Shown one piece after another: positions 46,572 through 53,875 of a stretch of DNA of 56,842 bases. Position 1 is the stretch's first letter; the number at the start of each line of letters is the position of its first letter. A model generated the notes under the pieces. The model saw only the letters and a program-made list of their open reading frames with translations. It was not told where the DNA came from and made no database searches. Source of the stretch: Candidatus Rokuibacteriota bacterium (GTDB lineage Bacteria; Methylomirabilota; Methylomirabilia; Rokubacteriales; CSP1-6); contig JAUSJX010000064.1 of assembly GCA_030647435.1 (NCBI GenBank), positions 1 to 56,842 of the forward strand, written 5' to 3'. The translations under genes and the position numbers were made by a program.

Positions 46572-47380
46572 TGACGCATCCGGCGGCGCCGCCGGTTCCG
46601 CCCGTCTGGACCCGCCGGAGCCGCGGCCAGCACGTCGCGCGGCTCGCGGCGCGCCTGGGCGTCGCGCTGGTGCTCGTGTGGGCGGCCCGCGGCATGGGGG
46701 TCCGCTGGGAGTGGATCGCCGACTCCCCGGCCCAGCTCGCCGATCTCTTCGTCCGGATGGTCCCGCCCGACTGGGCCTTCGCCGGCGCGCTCATCAACCC
46801 GCTCCTGCAAACGGTGAACATCGCGACCCTCGGCACGGCCGTGGCCGTCCTCCTGGCCCTGCCCGTCGCCTTTCTCGCGGCGCTCAACACCACATTCAAT
46901 CGGGGCACCTATCTGCTCGCCCGCCTGCTCATCGTGGTCAGCCGCTCGGTGGACTCGCTCATCTGGGCGCTGATCTTCATCATCATCGTGGGACCGGGCT
47001 CTCTGGCCGGGGCGCTCGCCGTGGGCGTGCGCTCCCTGGGTTTCGTCGCCAAGCTCTTCGCGGAAGGCATCGAGGAGATCGACCGCGGCCAGGTCGAGGC
47101 GGTCACGGCCACCGGGGCCGGCCGCTTCCACGTGCTCCTCTACGGCATCGTGCCCCAGATCCGGCCGGTGTTCGCCGGCGTCTGCGTGTTCCGCTGGGAT
47201 ATCAATATCCGCGAGTCGACGGTGCTCGGCATCGTGGGGGCGGGCGGCATCGGCTTCGTGCTGAACGAAGCCATCCTGGGGCTCGAGTGGGCGCGCGTCA
47301 GCCTGATCTTATTGGTGATCCTGGGCATCGTCGCCCTGTCCGAGGTGGCCTCGGCCTGGATCCGGCGCCGTCTCGCATGA
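46571..47380 (+). CDS. phnE: PhnE-type permease 2
   Basis: 269 residues; ATG overlaps the phnE1 stop by one base (TGATG). EAA loop [32 protein letters not shown], then [22 protein letters not shown]. Complete to its TGA at 47378-47380, but its last 275 bp are duplicated at 54609-54883, and the sequence beyond it changes abruptly in base composition. Last gene of the operon. Confidence 0.94.
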   Translation: MTHPAAPPVPPVWTRRSRGQHVARLAARLGVALVLVWAARGMGVRWEWIADSPAQLADLFVRMVPPDWAFAGALINPLLQTVNIATLGTAVAVLLALPVAFLAALNTTFNRGTYLLARLLIVVSRSVDSLIWALIFIIIVGPGSLAGALAVGVRSLGFVAKLFAEGIEEIDRGQVEAVTATGAGRFHVLLYGIVPQIRPVFAGVCVFRWDINIRESTVLGIVGAGGIGFVLNEAILGLEWARVSLILLVILGIVALSEVASAWIRRRLA

Positions 47381-47394
47381 GCCCCACGCGCCGC
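47106..47394. repeat. Left copy of 289-bp direct repeat (3' end of phnE2)
   Basis: Matches 54609-54897 with a constant offset of 7503 bp and six mismatches (about 98%). It includes the phnE2 stop and 14 bases beyond. The other copy is the right flank of the acquired block. Confidence 0.97.
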
Positions 47395-48042
47395 AGGTTG
47401 CGGGCTCTTGTTGCCCAGGCGGTCATAGATTCACTTCGAGATCTCACCACTAGCGAGCGGCGGTACTATGTCGATATGTTTGAGTCTGTTCATTCGGAAA
47501 TCAGACACCAGGAACAGCCCGAAGTAATCGTGCGCCTCGCTTCGAAGGCCGCCCAGCGGGTGGCGCCACCCGCTTCTTTGCCCCCAGAGGGCACGGGTGG
47601 TGGTGAAGAAGCTCAAATAGGCTCAGATGAACCGTGGAAAGGTCTTCAGAAACTCTTCATTGCGGGCCTTGAAGGGCTCTCTGCGGAGCTTGAAGGTGTG
47701 GCTGGCAAGTTCCTCAAGACCTTCTCGGAACAAGTTGCAGAGAGACTCTTTGATGCCGGTGTCCGGCCACCCATGCTGACGAGTGTCGACCGGTTTGTCG
47801 CATGGTCGCTCAAGCCGATCAGATCAGCGCTGCAACTCGACGGTGTTGGAACCTCTCAAGACGTTAGGGATACGAAATCAGAGCTTAAGAGCGCACGAGG
47901 GCGCGTCAGATCGGAGCGGACCGAGGTGGCGGAAGAAAGGGCTATGAAGGCGAGCGAACGAGAGAATGAATCTCGGGGAAGGGCGGGGGCCTTAGAACGG
48001 GGCGCGGAGCGCCCGTCGGTGAGGCGAGGCCCAGTGCGCTGA
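47377..48042 (+). CDS. Hypothetical protein of unknown family, atypical composition
   Basis: 221 residues if it starts at the ATG that overlaps the phnE2 stop (ATGA). That ATG and the first six codons lie inside the duplicated repeat, so the native start may be internal. Visible: SLRDLTTSERRYYVDMFESVHSEI, a Glu/Gly linker near 70-80, a helical middle (GLEGLSAELEGVAGKFLKTFSEQVAERLF), and an Arg/Glu-rich tail likely to be coiled or disordered. GC is visibly lower than in phnE2. Family not recognised. Confidence 0.5.
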   Translation: MSPTRRRLRALVAQAVIDSLRDLTTSERRYYVDMFESVHSEIRHQEQPEVIVRLASKAAQRVAPPASLPPEGTGGGEEAQIGSDEPWKGLQKLFIAGLEGLSAELEGVAGKFLKTFSEQVAERLFDAGVRPPMLTSVDRFVAWSLKPIRSALQLDGVGTSQDVRDTKSELKSARGRVRSERTEVAEERAMKASERENESRGRAGALERGAERPSVRRGPVR

Positions 48043-48130
48043 TCAAGTGGAAATCTGCAGGGTGAGGTATTCGAGTCCTAAATCACTGACAAGGCAGGTC
48101 CCGAGGGAGGACGCTCGGGCGAGGCGGGCC

Positions 48131-48208
48131 ATGACTGAGAACGGGTTTTATGTTATCTACGCTCCCCGGTCTGATAATGGCCTTTATGTCGCCAACGCGC
48201 ACTCGTAG
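48131..48208 (+). pseudogene. 5' fragment of a split gene (first half)
   Basis: ATG at 48131 reads MTENGFYVIYAPRSDNGLYV.. and stops 25 codons later. Its last 36 bases before divergence (48165-48200) are repeated exactly at 50817-50852, where the same frame runs on with PKRFEAAFGEFIKARQ. Best read as the front of one interrupted gene. Protein family not recognised. Confidence 0.45.
48165..48200. repeat. 36-bp exact direct repeat, left copy
   Basis: Identical to 50817-50852. Begins CCCGGTCTGATAATGG. Flanks a 2.6-kb segment holding an SDR fragment, an Rhs fragment, a secreted protein and a glycosyltransferase. Confidence 0.95.
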
Positions 48209-48366
48209 CCTTTCTTCTTGAGCTTCTCGGCGACTTCCTGTGCGGCGTCCGCATCCAACTCGGCGACCGCCACTGCGGCGCCCTCTTCCGCCAGGCCTTC
48301 GCAGTACGCGGCGCCAATGCCGTGACCGCCTCCCGTGACGATCGCTACCTTCCCTTTAAGTCGCAT
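48184..48366 (-). pseudogene. Short-chain dehydrogenase N-terminal fragment
   Basis: 60 residues: MRLKGKVAIVTGGGHGIGAA is the SDR NAD(P)-binding start (TGxxxGIG), with its own GGGAGGA site. SDRs have about 250 residues; homology stops where the 36-bp repeat begins (48200), so the rest has been lost. Confidence 0.85.
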
Positions 48367-48381
48367 ATCTTCCTCCCTCGC

Positions 48382-48540
48382 TCACCAGCTGGTCCGTCGG
48401 TCGTAGGTGTAGGTCGTCGCGCTGCCCCAAGTATCGGTCACGCTGAGGAGATTACCGTTGGGATCGTATCCGAATTGGGTGAGGCCGTTCAAGGGATCGA
48501 TGGCCCGAGCAAAGACGTCAATACTCAAGCCCGACCCCAG
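48382..48540 (-). pseudogene. Rhs/YD-repeat protein fragment
   Basis: Minus-strand translation contains DPLNGLTQFGYDPNGNLLSV and then TTYTYDRRTSW before a TGA at 48384-48382. GYDxxGNLxxVTD and TYTYD are the core of Rhs/YD repeats. Only about 1.5 repeats remain, and the upstream part has no start codon. Remnant of a polymorphic toxin or large surface protein. Confidence 0.75.
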
Positions 48541-48652
48541 TTTTTCAATTTCACGCCCTCGCGACCTGACGTCCGGCTCTCCCGGCAGCCACCCCCGACA
48601 CCCGGCTCGGGATCGCGAGTGGTTACGGGGCCAGTTGCGGCTCCGAAAACGA

Positions 48653-49291
48653 CTAGGGCGCGCCGACTAGGCCGCACATGGTGAACTCGTCCGGCGCCGG
48701 ATCCGGCCCCACCGTGGACGGGTTCGGGTCGTGCAGATCGATATTCCCGCCTCCCGGCCCGCCCCCGCCCAGCAGGCGCGTGGCGACGTGGTACGCATTG
48801 GAGAGCCGGATGCCAAACCCGTCATTGGTGCCAGGCTCGCCATTGTCAATGAGTCGCACACGGAACCGAACGGGGGGTTCGCTCACGTTGGTCGTGGCCA
48901 CGCCGCAGATATCGCGGGTGTTCGATGGAGGGGACGGGTCCACGTATCCCGTGATCTGGATGCTGTCCACGTGATAGCCGGTGCCGTGATCGACATAGTT
49001 CACGTGGCCCCAGAAGTTGCCCTTCTTACATCCCCCGTGGACACCGAAGTTCGCCATCACGTTGGAGTCTGTAACGACGAAGCCACCGCTGGTGACGAAG
49101 TCGCAGGGCGACGGCACGGCGGGAGGGCAGCCGCCGCAGCACCTGTCCTGAGCCACCGCCGGGCTCACGGCCACCGCGCCTAATGGCACCAGCGCCGCGG
49201 CGAGCGCCGCCGCCCGAACATGCTTGAGCGCCCCCTGCAACAACTGCTGCGTCTTCTCCCGCAACTCTGCGTGACGGACGTCCTGAGACAT
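48653..49291 (-). CDS. Secreted protein with post-COAP-1-like domain
   Basis: 212 residues from ATG 49291, with AAAGGAGG upstream. Signal peptide (about 20-48: ALAAALVPLGAVAVSPAVAQ), a Cys-rich patch (CCGGCPPAVPSPC), then a beta-rich domain with FVTSGGFVVTDSN..ANFGVHGGCKKG.FWGHVNYVDHG and VRLIDNGEPGTNDGFGIRLSN, resembling domains named post-COAP-1. Function of such domains is unknown to me. Ends in Gly-rich GGGGPGGGN and DPAPDEF. Confidence 0.7.
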   Translation of the reverse strand: MSQDVRHAELREKTQQLLQGALKHVRAAALAAALVPLGAVAVSPAVAQDRCCGGCPPAVPSPCDFVTSGGFVVTDSNVMANFGVHGGCKKGNFWGHVNYVDHGTGYHVDSIQITGYVDPSPPSNTRDICGVATTNVSEPPVRFRVRLIDNGEPGTNDGFGIRLSNAYHVATRLLGGGGPGGGNIDLHDPNPSTVGPDPAPDEFTMCGLVGAP

Positions 49292-49394
49292 CTTCGTCCT
49301 CCTTTCAGGAACTCCTCGTTCAACGTTGTTGGATGGGACCCCCACGGAAAAAGGAGCCCGGTTTTTGAGGTTGACGCGTCATTCCCCGGTCCGT

Positions 49395-50666
49395 ATGTTC
49401 ACTACCGTGCGGCTTCTCCTGGCCAATAACCATTGCATCAGCGACCCGACCGCCGGCCTGACGCACAGCCTCCGCACGATCATGCGCTGGCTGGCGGGGG
49501 CCGGCCATGCCTGCCACGTTCTCACCACGGCCCGCTTCGAGAGCCCCGTCACCTTCACGATCGAGGAGCACTTGAGCCAGCTTGGCGTCCCGGTGGCGCG
49601 CGTCCCCGCGAAGCGCGGGATGGCGAAACAGGCCAACAAAAGACAGCGCCGCGCGGCCGGCCGGCCCATCGTTCACTACACAGTCGACGGGGTCCCTGTC
49701 ACCTTGCTTCTGACCCGCCACAACGACGAATCGCGGCCCGACCGTGCGGAGGCCACGCAGTACCAGGAACTGCTCGAACAGCTCCTGGACGAGTTTGCCC
49801 CGGACCAGTTGATCGCCTGCAACGGGCACCCGATGATCCAGCAGGCTTTGGCGATGGCCCGGAAACGTGGCGTGACAACCGTCTTTACCGTCCGGGGCTT
49901 CGGCTATTACGAGCGGCGATACTTCGAGCACGCGGATCACGTCTTTACGTGCAGCCAATACCTGACCGATCTCTACCGCGAGAAGGTGGGGCTGATCAGC
50001 ACACCCATCGAGCCGCCGATCGAGTGGTCGAACGTGATCGCGCCCACGGAGTCGCGTGCCTTCGTAACCTTCGTCCACCCGGCGCCTCACAAGGGGTTGC
50101 TGCTGTTCGCACGCCTGGCCGACATGCTGGGATCGAGGCGACCGGACATCCCCATCCTGGTCATCCAATCCGGCCAAAGCGGCGGCTCGCTGAACGCCAT
50201 TCCCGGCATCGACTTCAGCAAGTACCCGCAGATCATGGCCGCGCCGCCCGTTCCTACCCCGGCCGACTTCTTCGCGTTGACCCGCATCCTCCTGGTGCCC
50301 TCGGTGTGGGAGGAGCCGTTCGGTCGGGTGGCGGCGGAAGCGATGATCAACGCGATTCCCGCGATTGTCAGCAACCGCGGGTCCTTGCCCCAGGTTATCG
50401 GCGGGGATTTCTCCGCTGGTGGGGGCGGACGGGTATTGCCCATCCCCGACTGGCTGACGTTCAAGACCTTTCGGCTCCCCAGCGAAGAGGAGGTCCAGCC
50501 GTGGTTCGACGCCGTCTGTGCGCTGTGGGACGATCCCACTCTGTATCAGCGCGTGGCTACCCGAGCGCGTCAGATCGCCGAAGAGCGCTACAGTGAACAA
50601 GTGTCGCGTAAACAGCACGTCGACTACTTTACTTCATTGAGGCCGGGAGGCCGCCTGTTTATGTAG
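49395..50666 (+). CDS. GT4-family glycosyltransferase
   Basis: 423 residues from ATG 49395; longer starts add an unconserved N-terminus. GT-B fold landmarks: N-terminal NHCISDPTAGLTHSLRTIM acceptor region, then VHPAPHKGLLLF, and the donor-binding PSVWEEPFGRVAAEAM.NAIPAIVSNRGSLPQVIGG with the E-x7-E motif. Acceptor unknown. It diverges from the secreted-protein gene and lies within the mosaic block, without other polysaccharide genes. Confidence 0.85.
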   Translation: MFTTVRLLLANNHCISDPTAGLTHSLRTIMRWLAGAGHACHVLTTARFESPVTFTIEEHLSQLGVPVARVPAKRGMAKQANKRQRRAAGRPIVHYTVDGVPVTLLLTRHNDESRPDRAEATQYQELLEQLLDEFAPDQLIACNGHPMIQQALAMARKRGVTTVFTVRGFGYYERRYFEHADHVFTCSQYLTDLYREKVGLISTPIEPPIEWSNVIAPTESRAFVTFVHPAPHKGLLLFARLADMLGSRRPDIPILVIQSGQSGGSLNAIPGIDFSKYPQIMAAPPVPTPADFFALTRILLVPSVWEEPFGRVAAEAMINAIPAIVSNRGSLPQVIGGDFSAGGGGRVLPIPDWLTFKTFRLPSEEEVQPWFDAVCALWDDPTLYQRVATRARQIAEERYSEQVSRKQHVDYFTSLRPGGRLFM

Positions 50667-50816
50667 CCATTGTGCCCCTGTCAGAACCTGTCGGCAGACA
50701 CGACCTGCCCGTCGGCAGGCGGGCCTGCCCGGTCCCGCCACGCTCCCGTCTGCCGGACGCCAGGAGACGGATAGGTACGGCTCACCCACCCCGCCGTCGG
50801 CGCCCGCCGGCCCCGG

Positions 50817-50852
50817 CCCGGTCTGATAATGGCCTTTATGTCGCCAACGCGC
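50817..50852. repeat. 36-bp exact direct repeat, right copy
   Basis: Identical to 48165-48200; see that entry. It lies in the same reading frame as the left copy. Confidence 0.95.
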
Positions 50853-51001
50853 CTAAGCGCTTCGAGGCCGCTTTCGGCGAATTCATCAAGGCGCGGCAGG
50901 CGAGCCCCGCGTCGCTCGAAGCGTGCGAGGGCGTTCGGCGGGTCGGCGCCCGTCTCGGTGAGGTACCGCCCGCTATCGGGGAGTGCGCCGGAAGGTGCTA
51001 G
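50817..51001 (+). pseudogene. 3' fragment of a split gene (second half)
   Basis: The frame SDNGLYVANAPKRFEAAFGE.. continues to a TAG at 50999-51001 without its own start. It joins in frame to the fragment at 48131 through the shared 36 bp, giving a reconstructed protein of roughly 80 residues. The preceding stretch 50667-50816 is GC-rich with inverted repeats and no gene. Confidence 0.45.
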
Positions 51002-51035
51002 CCGTCCCGCGCCAGGACGTAGGATAGCGAAGACC

Positions 51036-51419
51036 ATGATCAAGAAACTGCTCATTGTCCTCGGCACGCTCGCAGTGGGAGCCATGGCGGTTCTCACCTT
51101 CGCACAGCACACTGTCGTGGACCTCGACCTGTGGGGCTTAATTGCCATGGGGCGGGAGACGCTGCTCCGGGGGTGGCCACCCACTCAGGACCCCTTCGCC
51201 TATGTCCCGACCCTCGATCCAGTCGTGTATCACGAGTGGCTGTCCGGTGTTATCTTCTACCTCCTGTTGCAGCAGTTCGGCAGCGCCGCGCTCAAGCTGC
51301 TCCTGATCCTCCTGGGCATCCTGACACTCTGCTTCGCGGCCCTTGCCGGCCGGCGTCGTGGAGCGTCCTACTTCTCGCTCCTCGTGAACGAGCCTGGTGG
51401 CCATGTGCTAGACCGTTGA
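51036..51419 (+). pseudogene. Truncated multi-pass membrane protein (N-terminal part)
   Basis: 127 residues: MIKKLLIVLGTLAVGAMAV helix, then DLDLWGLIAMGRETLLRGWP and PFAYVPTLDPVVYHEWLSGV, a start typical of large (about 500-residue) glycosyltransferase-like membrane proteins, and a second helix pair. It stops 12 bp before an attC-like site (51431). The rest of the family length is missing, so the integron array probably cut it. Confidence 0.6.
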
Positions 51420-51430
51420 GTCTTCGCGCT

Positions 51431-51487
51431 GTCTAACGCCAGTATCAGCCGCGGCCGAAGGCCGTCGGCTGCATGCCGGGCTTATGC
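51431..51487 (-). repeat. attC-like site 3 (57 bp), end of cassette array
   Basis: Read on the minus strand: R'' GCATAAG (degenerate), an inverted L''/L' region with CAGCCGACGGCC-TTC-GGCCG core, and R' GTTAGAC, which fits GTTRRRY. The stop TAA of the cassette gene lies inside R''. Confidence 0.7.
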
Positions 51488-51751
51488 GGACTGCAGGCGA
51501 GCCGGCCGACCAAGAAGTGAGGCTCTGACCCGACGCGGAACCTCTACGGCCGCGAACCATTCCGCCGGGTACAGATAGTCCTCGCCGCTCTCGTCAACGA
51601 CGCGAAGGTCGCCCTCCCGCGCCGCGTCTTGATCGGGGAGGACGCGGTAGATCTTGTGTAGTTCCAATGACGCGGGGTACCCCGAGTTCTCGACGCAGAC
51701 CACGAACGTAACCGCCTGACGACGACGTGCCTTCCGTGGTCTAGTCGACAT
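51482..51751 (-). CDS. Cassette 3 second gene: small conserved hypothetical protein
   Basis: 89 residues from ATG 51751, overlapping the preceding gene by 11 bp. Basic N-terminus, then FVVCVENSGYPASLELHKIY and DLRVVDESGEDYLYPAEWF, a pattern I recognise as a widespread small-protein family without assigned function (an SH3-like beta fold is plausible). Translationally coupled to its partner; stop codon inside the attC R'' box. Confidence 0.75.
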   Translation of the reverse strand: MSTRPRKARRRQAVTFVVCVENSGYPASLELHKIYRVLPDQDAAREGDLRVVDESGEDYLYPAEWFAAVEVPRRVRASLLGRPARLQSA

Positions 51752-51974
51752 ATCGTTTCCGCTTGACTTCCTTCCTGCCGAAACCATGCGCCTCATACCA
51801 GTGCACCTCCGCGCGGCGTACCGTTCCGCTTCGCAATCGGACCAGGGCCACCCCCTTGAGTTTCCGCCACCGACCCGTGCCATAGAGCCTGCGCAGCCTC
51901 GGGAGGTCCCGGATGCGTCTCCCTACCGCGATCGTCTCGATCTGTGAAATGTCGCGAACGATCTCGAAGGGCAT
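51741..51974 (-). CDS. Cassette 3 first gene: small basic hypothetical protein
   Basis: 77 residues: MPFEIVRDISQIETIAVG, then RLRRLYGTGRWRKLKGVALV and HWYEAHGFGRKEVKRKRYVD. Strongly basic, with no membrane segment. Overlaps the next gene by 11 bp, the arrangement typical of toxin-antitoxin pairs in integron cassettes, but no known toxin motif is seen, so this is only a possibility. Confidence 0.7.
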   Translation of the reverse strand: MPFEIVRDISQIETIAVGRRIRDLPRLRRLYGTGRWRKLKGVALVRLRSGTVRRAEVHWYEAHGFGRKEVKRKRYVD

Positions 51975-52059
51975 CGGCCTCCATTATGGCTGGTCCGTCA
52001 GCCATGCGCCACCCTTGAGCTTTTCTTGAGTCCGCGTCTTTCCCGGCAACACCGCTGTC

Positions 52060-52131
52060 GCGTAACGCGCACGTTGACCGGCCGCGGCGAGCAAATGCGA
52101 GCCAGCGGTCCGGTCGAACGTGAGGTTAGCT
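52060..52131 (-). repeat. attC-like site 2 (72 bp)
   Basis: Minus strand: R'' AGCTAAC (52131-52125), arms ACGTTCGACCGG and CCGGTCAACGT around a longer variable stem-loop, R' GTTACGC (52066-52060). The TAA stop of the cyclase gene is inside R'' (AGC-TAA-C). Confidence 0.75.
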
Positions 52132-52770
52132 GGCACGCGCGCGCCCCGATGTCGAGGCAGGAAGCTTGTAAACGCTCACGGCCGTGGTGAACCCCTTTGG
52201 TCGAACGGGCCAGGGGCCTACGAGACGGGTAATTTCGGTGAAGTCGTCTTGGTTGCCGACGTTGCCATAGTCTGCCTGAATCTGGTGAGCGAACGGCGCG
52301 TTGATGACTACCTCACCCTCCTCCGCAATCGCGACCAGCCTCGCTGCAAGGTCGATGTCACGTCCGTAGACGTCGCGCGCGTTCGGTAGGAAAGAGATAT
52401 CGTAGGACTCCTCGCAATAGCAGGCGCCGATCCTCACCGGCAGGATCGGTTCTCCAGTTCCCTCGGCGGCGATACTCGCGAGGCGAGCAAAGAGACCGAG
52501 TGGCGTCATTCCACGATTCCGAAAGTCATCTCGCTCCGCGAAGAACATCAAAGAGTCTCCGAGTCCTTTCAGCGGTGCGCCGATCTCCGCCAGCCACCCC
52601 TGAACGGTTGCGAAAGCGTTGTAAATCAAGCGAACCCAATCCGACAGACCACGCTCTTTCAATGAAGTGGAGCCGACGATGTCCCCGAAGACGCAATAAC
52701 CTGGGGACGGCCGAAGCTCGCGCAAGAGGTCGCGAAAGTCGCCAGCGCCCGGCACGATCAGAAACGACAC
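52126..52770 (-). CDS. Cassette 2: class III adenylate/guanylate cyclase-like protein
   Basis: 214 residues, GTG start. Single cyclase homology domain: FGDIVGSTSL with metal Asp30, KGLGDSLMFF with metal Asp72, and GRDIDLAARL, where the transition-state Asn is replaced by Asp but the Arg is kept. No sensor or membrane domain. Product cAMP or cGMP cannot be decided. If active, it would be a signalling enzyme carried by an integron cassette. It starts 32 bases after the R' of attC site 1. Confidence 0.8.
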   Translation of the reverse strand: MSFLIVPGAGDFRDLLRELRPSPGYCVFGDIVGSTSLKERGLSDWVRLIYNAFATVQGWLAEIGAPLKGLGDSLMFFAERDDFRNRGMTPLGLFARLASIAAEGTGEPILPVRIGACYCEESYDISFLPNARDVYGRDIDLAARLVAIAEEGEVVINAPFAHQIQADYGNVGNQDDFTEITRLVGPWPVRPKGFTTAVSVYKLPASTSGRARAS

Positions 52771-52801
52771 CTCAGTGGCTCCTCAACATGCCCATTCTGC
52801 C

Positions 52802-52859
52802 AGCTAACGCCATGGCTGAGCGGCGGGCTTCGCCCGCCCGCTCCAGCCAAAAGTTAGCT
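52802..52859 (-). repeat. attC-like site 1 (58 bp, canonical)
   Basis: Minus strand: R'' AGCTAAC (52859-52853), stem GGCT-G-GAGCG-G-GCGGGC, loop GAA, return GCCCGC-CGCTC-AGCC, R' GTTAGCT (52808-52802). The two unpaired G bases on one arm match the extrahelical bases that orient attC recombination. Length is that of a classical 59-base element. Confidence 0.88.
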
Positions 52860-53660
52860 TCATTTTGACCGCTTCCTGTCCAAGAGCCGACGCATGCTGT
52901 CACTAAAGCTCTTCGACGCAGCTTGGCTCGCCGCCACTTGGTTGACTAGGAATACTAGAACCTCCCTGACCACGCCGGCGTGTTCTAGACAGGTCTCGTC
53001 CGACTCAGCGTGCAAACCCTCACTCAGTGCAGTGTGCAGTACGGACAGCGGATTCATGCCATCCGGTCGGAGGATTAGAGGCAATAAATCCTTGACCAGT
53101 TCAATCTTTTCTTGCGTGACGATCGTCTTCTTGGTCTTCTCTAGGGCTACACTGAACTGCTTGAGATCGTCACCACTCATCAACCCCGAGATCTCGCCGA
53201 GAAGCCCGTCGATTACCTCCTCGACGATTCTGCGGTAGTAGCCGAACGCGCCAATGCCATATCCCTGAGACTCGCACACCAAGCCCTTGCGGAAATATTC
53301 GGCATGTTCCCCTAACAGCTTCTCTAGGTTAGGTTCTCCCTCGGCCTCCCACGATGGGAACTGGCCGACCTTCATGAACCACTGTTTCTTCTCGTCCACC
53401 TTGACGTAGAAAACGCGCTGGAAGTCCTGGCAGTGAGTGAACACGTAAACCGCGCGGAACGTGATACCTGCGACGGGGAAATTCGTGTACTGAAGCAGTT
53501 CATGGCTCTCGTTGGTCATCAGGAACGTCTGGTGGGAAGCGCATTTTGGACAGGCCATGTTGATCGCCGGCTTCGGCAGATCGTCGGCGTTGTTCGGCAT
53601 CCTTTCTACGCGGAACCTCCGGTATAGCGGATACTGCTCGAGGAATGTTTTGTCGGGCAC
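52860..53660 (-). CDS. Cassette 1: zinc-ribbon/DUF4145-like hypothetical protein
   Basis: 266 residues, GTG start 18 bases after the attI-like site. N-terminal MACPKCASHQTF holds one CxxC pair; the mid-section is beta-rich; the C-terminal part is helical (YYRRIVEEVIDGLLGEISG and VLHTALSEGLHAESDE), as in DUF4145-type proteins found near defence genes. No catalytic motif. The stop TGA abuts attC site 1. GC is near 50%, well below the host genes. Confidence 0.72.
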   Translation of the reverse strand: MPDKTFLEQYPLYRRFRVERMPNNADDLPKPAINMACPKCASHQTFLMTNESHELLQYTNFPVAGITFRAVYVFTHCQDFQRVFYVKVDEKKQWFMKVGQFPSWEAEGEPNLEKLLGEHAEYFRKGLVCESQGYGIGAFGYYRRIVEEVIDGLLGEISGLMSGDDLKQFSVALEKTKKTIVTQEKIELVKDLLPLILRPDGMNPLSVLHTALSEGLHAESDETCLEHAGVVREVLVFLVNQVAASQAASKSFSDSMRRLLDRKRSK

Positions 53661-53677
53661 TCGTGCGCTCCCTTTGA

Positions 53678-53710
53678 AGCTAACGCGAAGTCGCCTGAAC
53701 AGCGTTACCT
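53678..53710 (-). repeat. attI-like (or reduced attC) site
   Basis: Minus strand: AGGTAAC (53710-53704), 19 bases, GTTAGCT (53684-53678), with GTAACGC/GCGTTAG as inverted arms. It lies between the integrase stop and the first cassette, where attI is expected in the reverse layout. The gap 53711-53875 has inverted repeats (for example GCAAGGGG with CCCCTTGC) but no gene. Confidence 0.55.
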
Positions 53711-53875
53711 GACTGCGTAGTTCTGTATATCACGGCCGATGAGCCCGACGCGGCAAGGGGACGCGTGAATTCCCGCCCCCTTGCGTAGGCCCCCCGCCCC
53801 GCGTCCCCTGATAGACCGCGAGGCGCTGCAGGATATCCCGCTCGGATATCTGATATCGCTGCTGAAGAGCGAGGC

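Noticed and set aside
50690-50765. GC-rich inverted repeats as a further attC site
   Set aside because: No core boxes at the ends and no cassette stop codon next to them.
48165-50852. 36-bp repeats as a pair of attC or IS ends
   Set aside because: They are direct, have no inverted arms or GTTRRRY box, and no transposase lies between them.
50681-51184. 167-residue minus-strand frame
   Set aside because: Antisense to the split-gene fragment and the truncated membrane protein; no motif.
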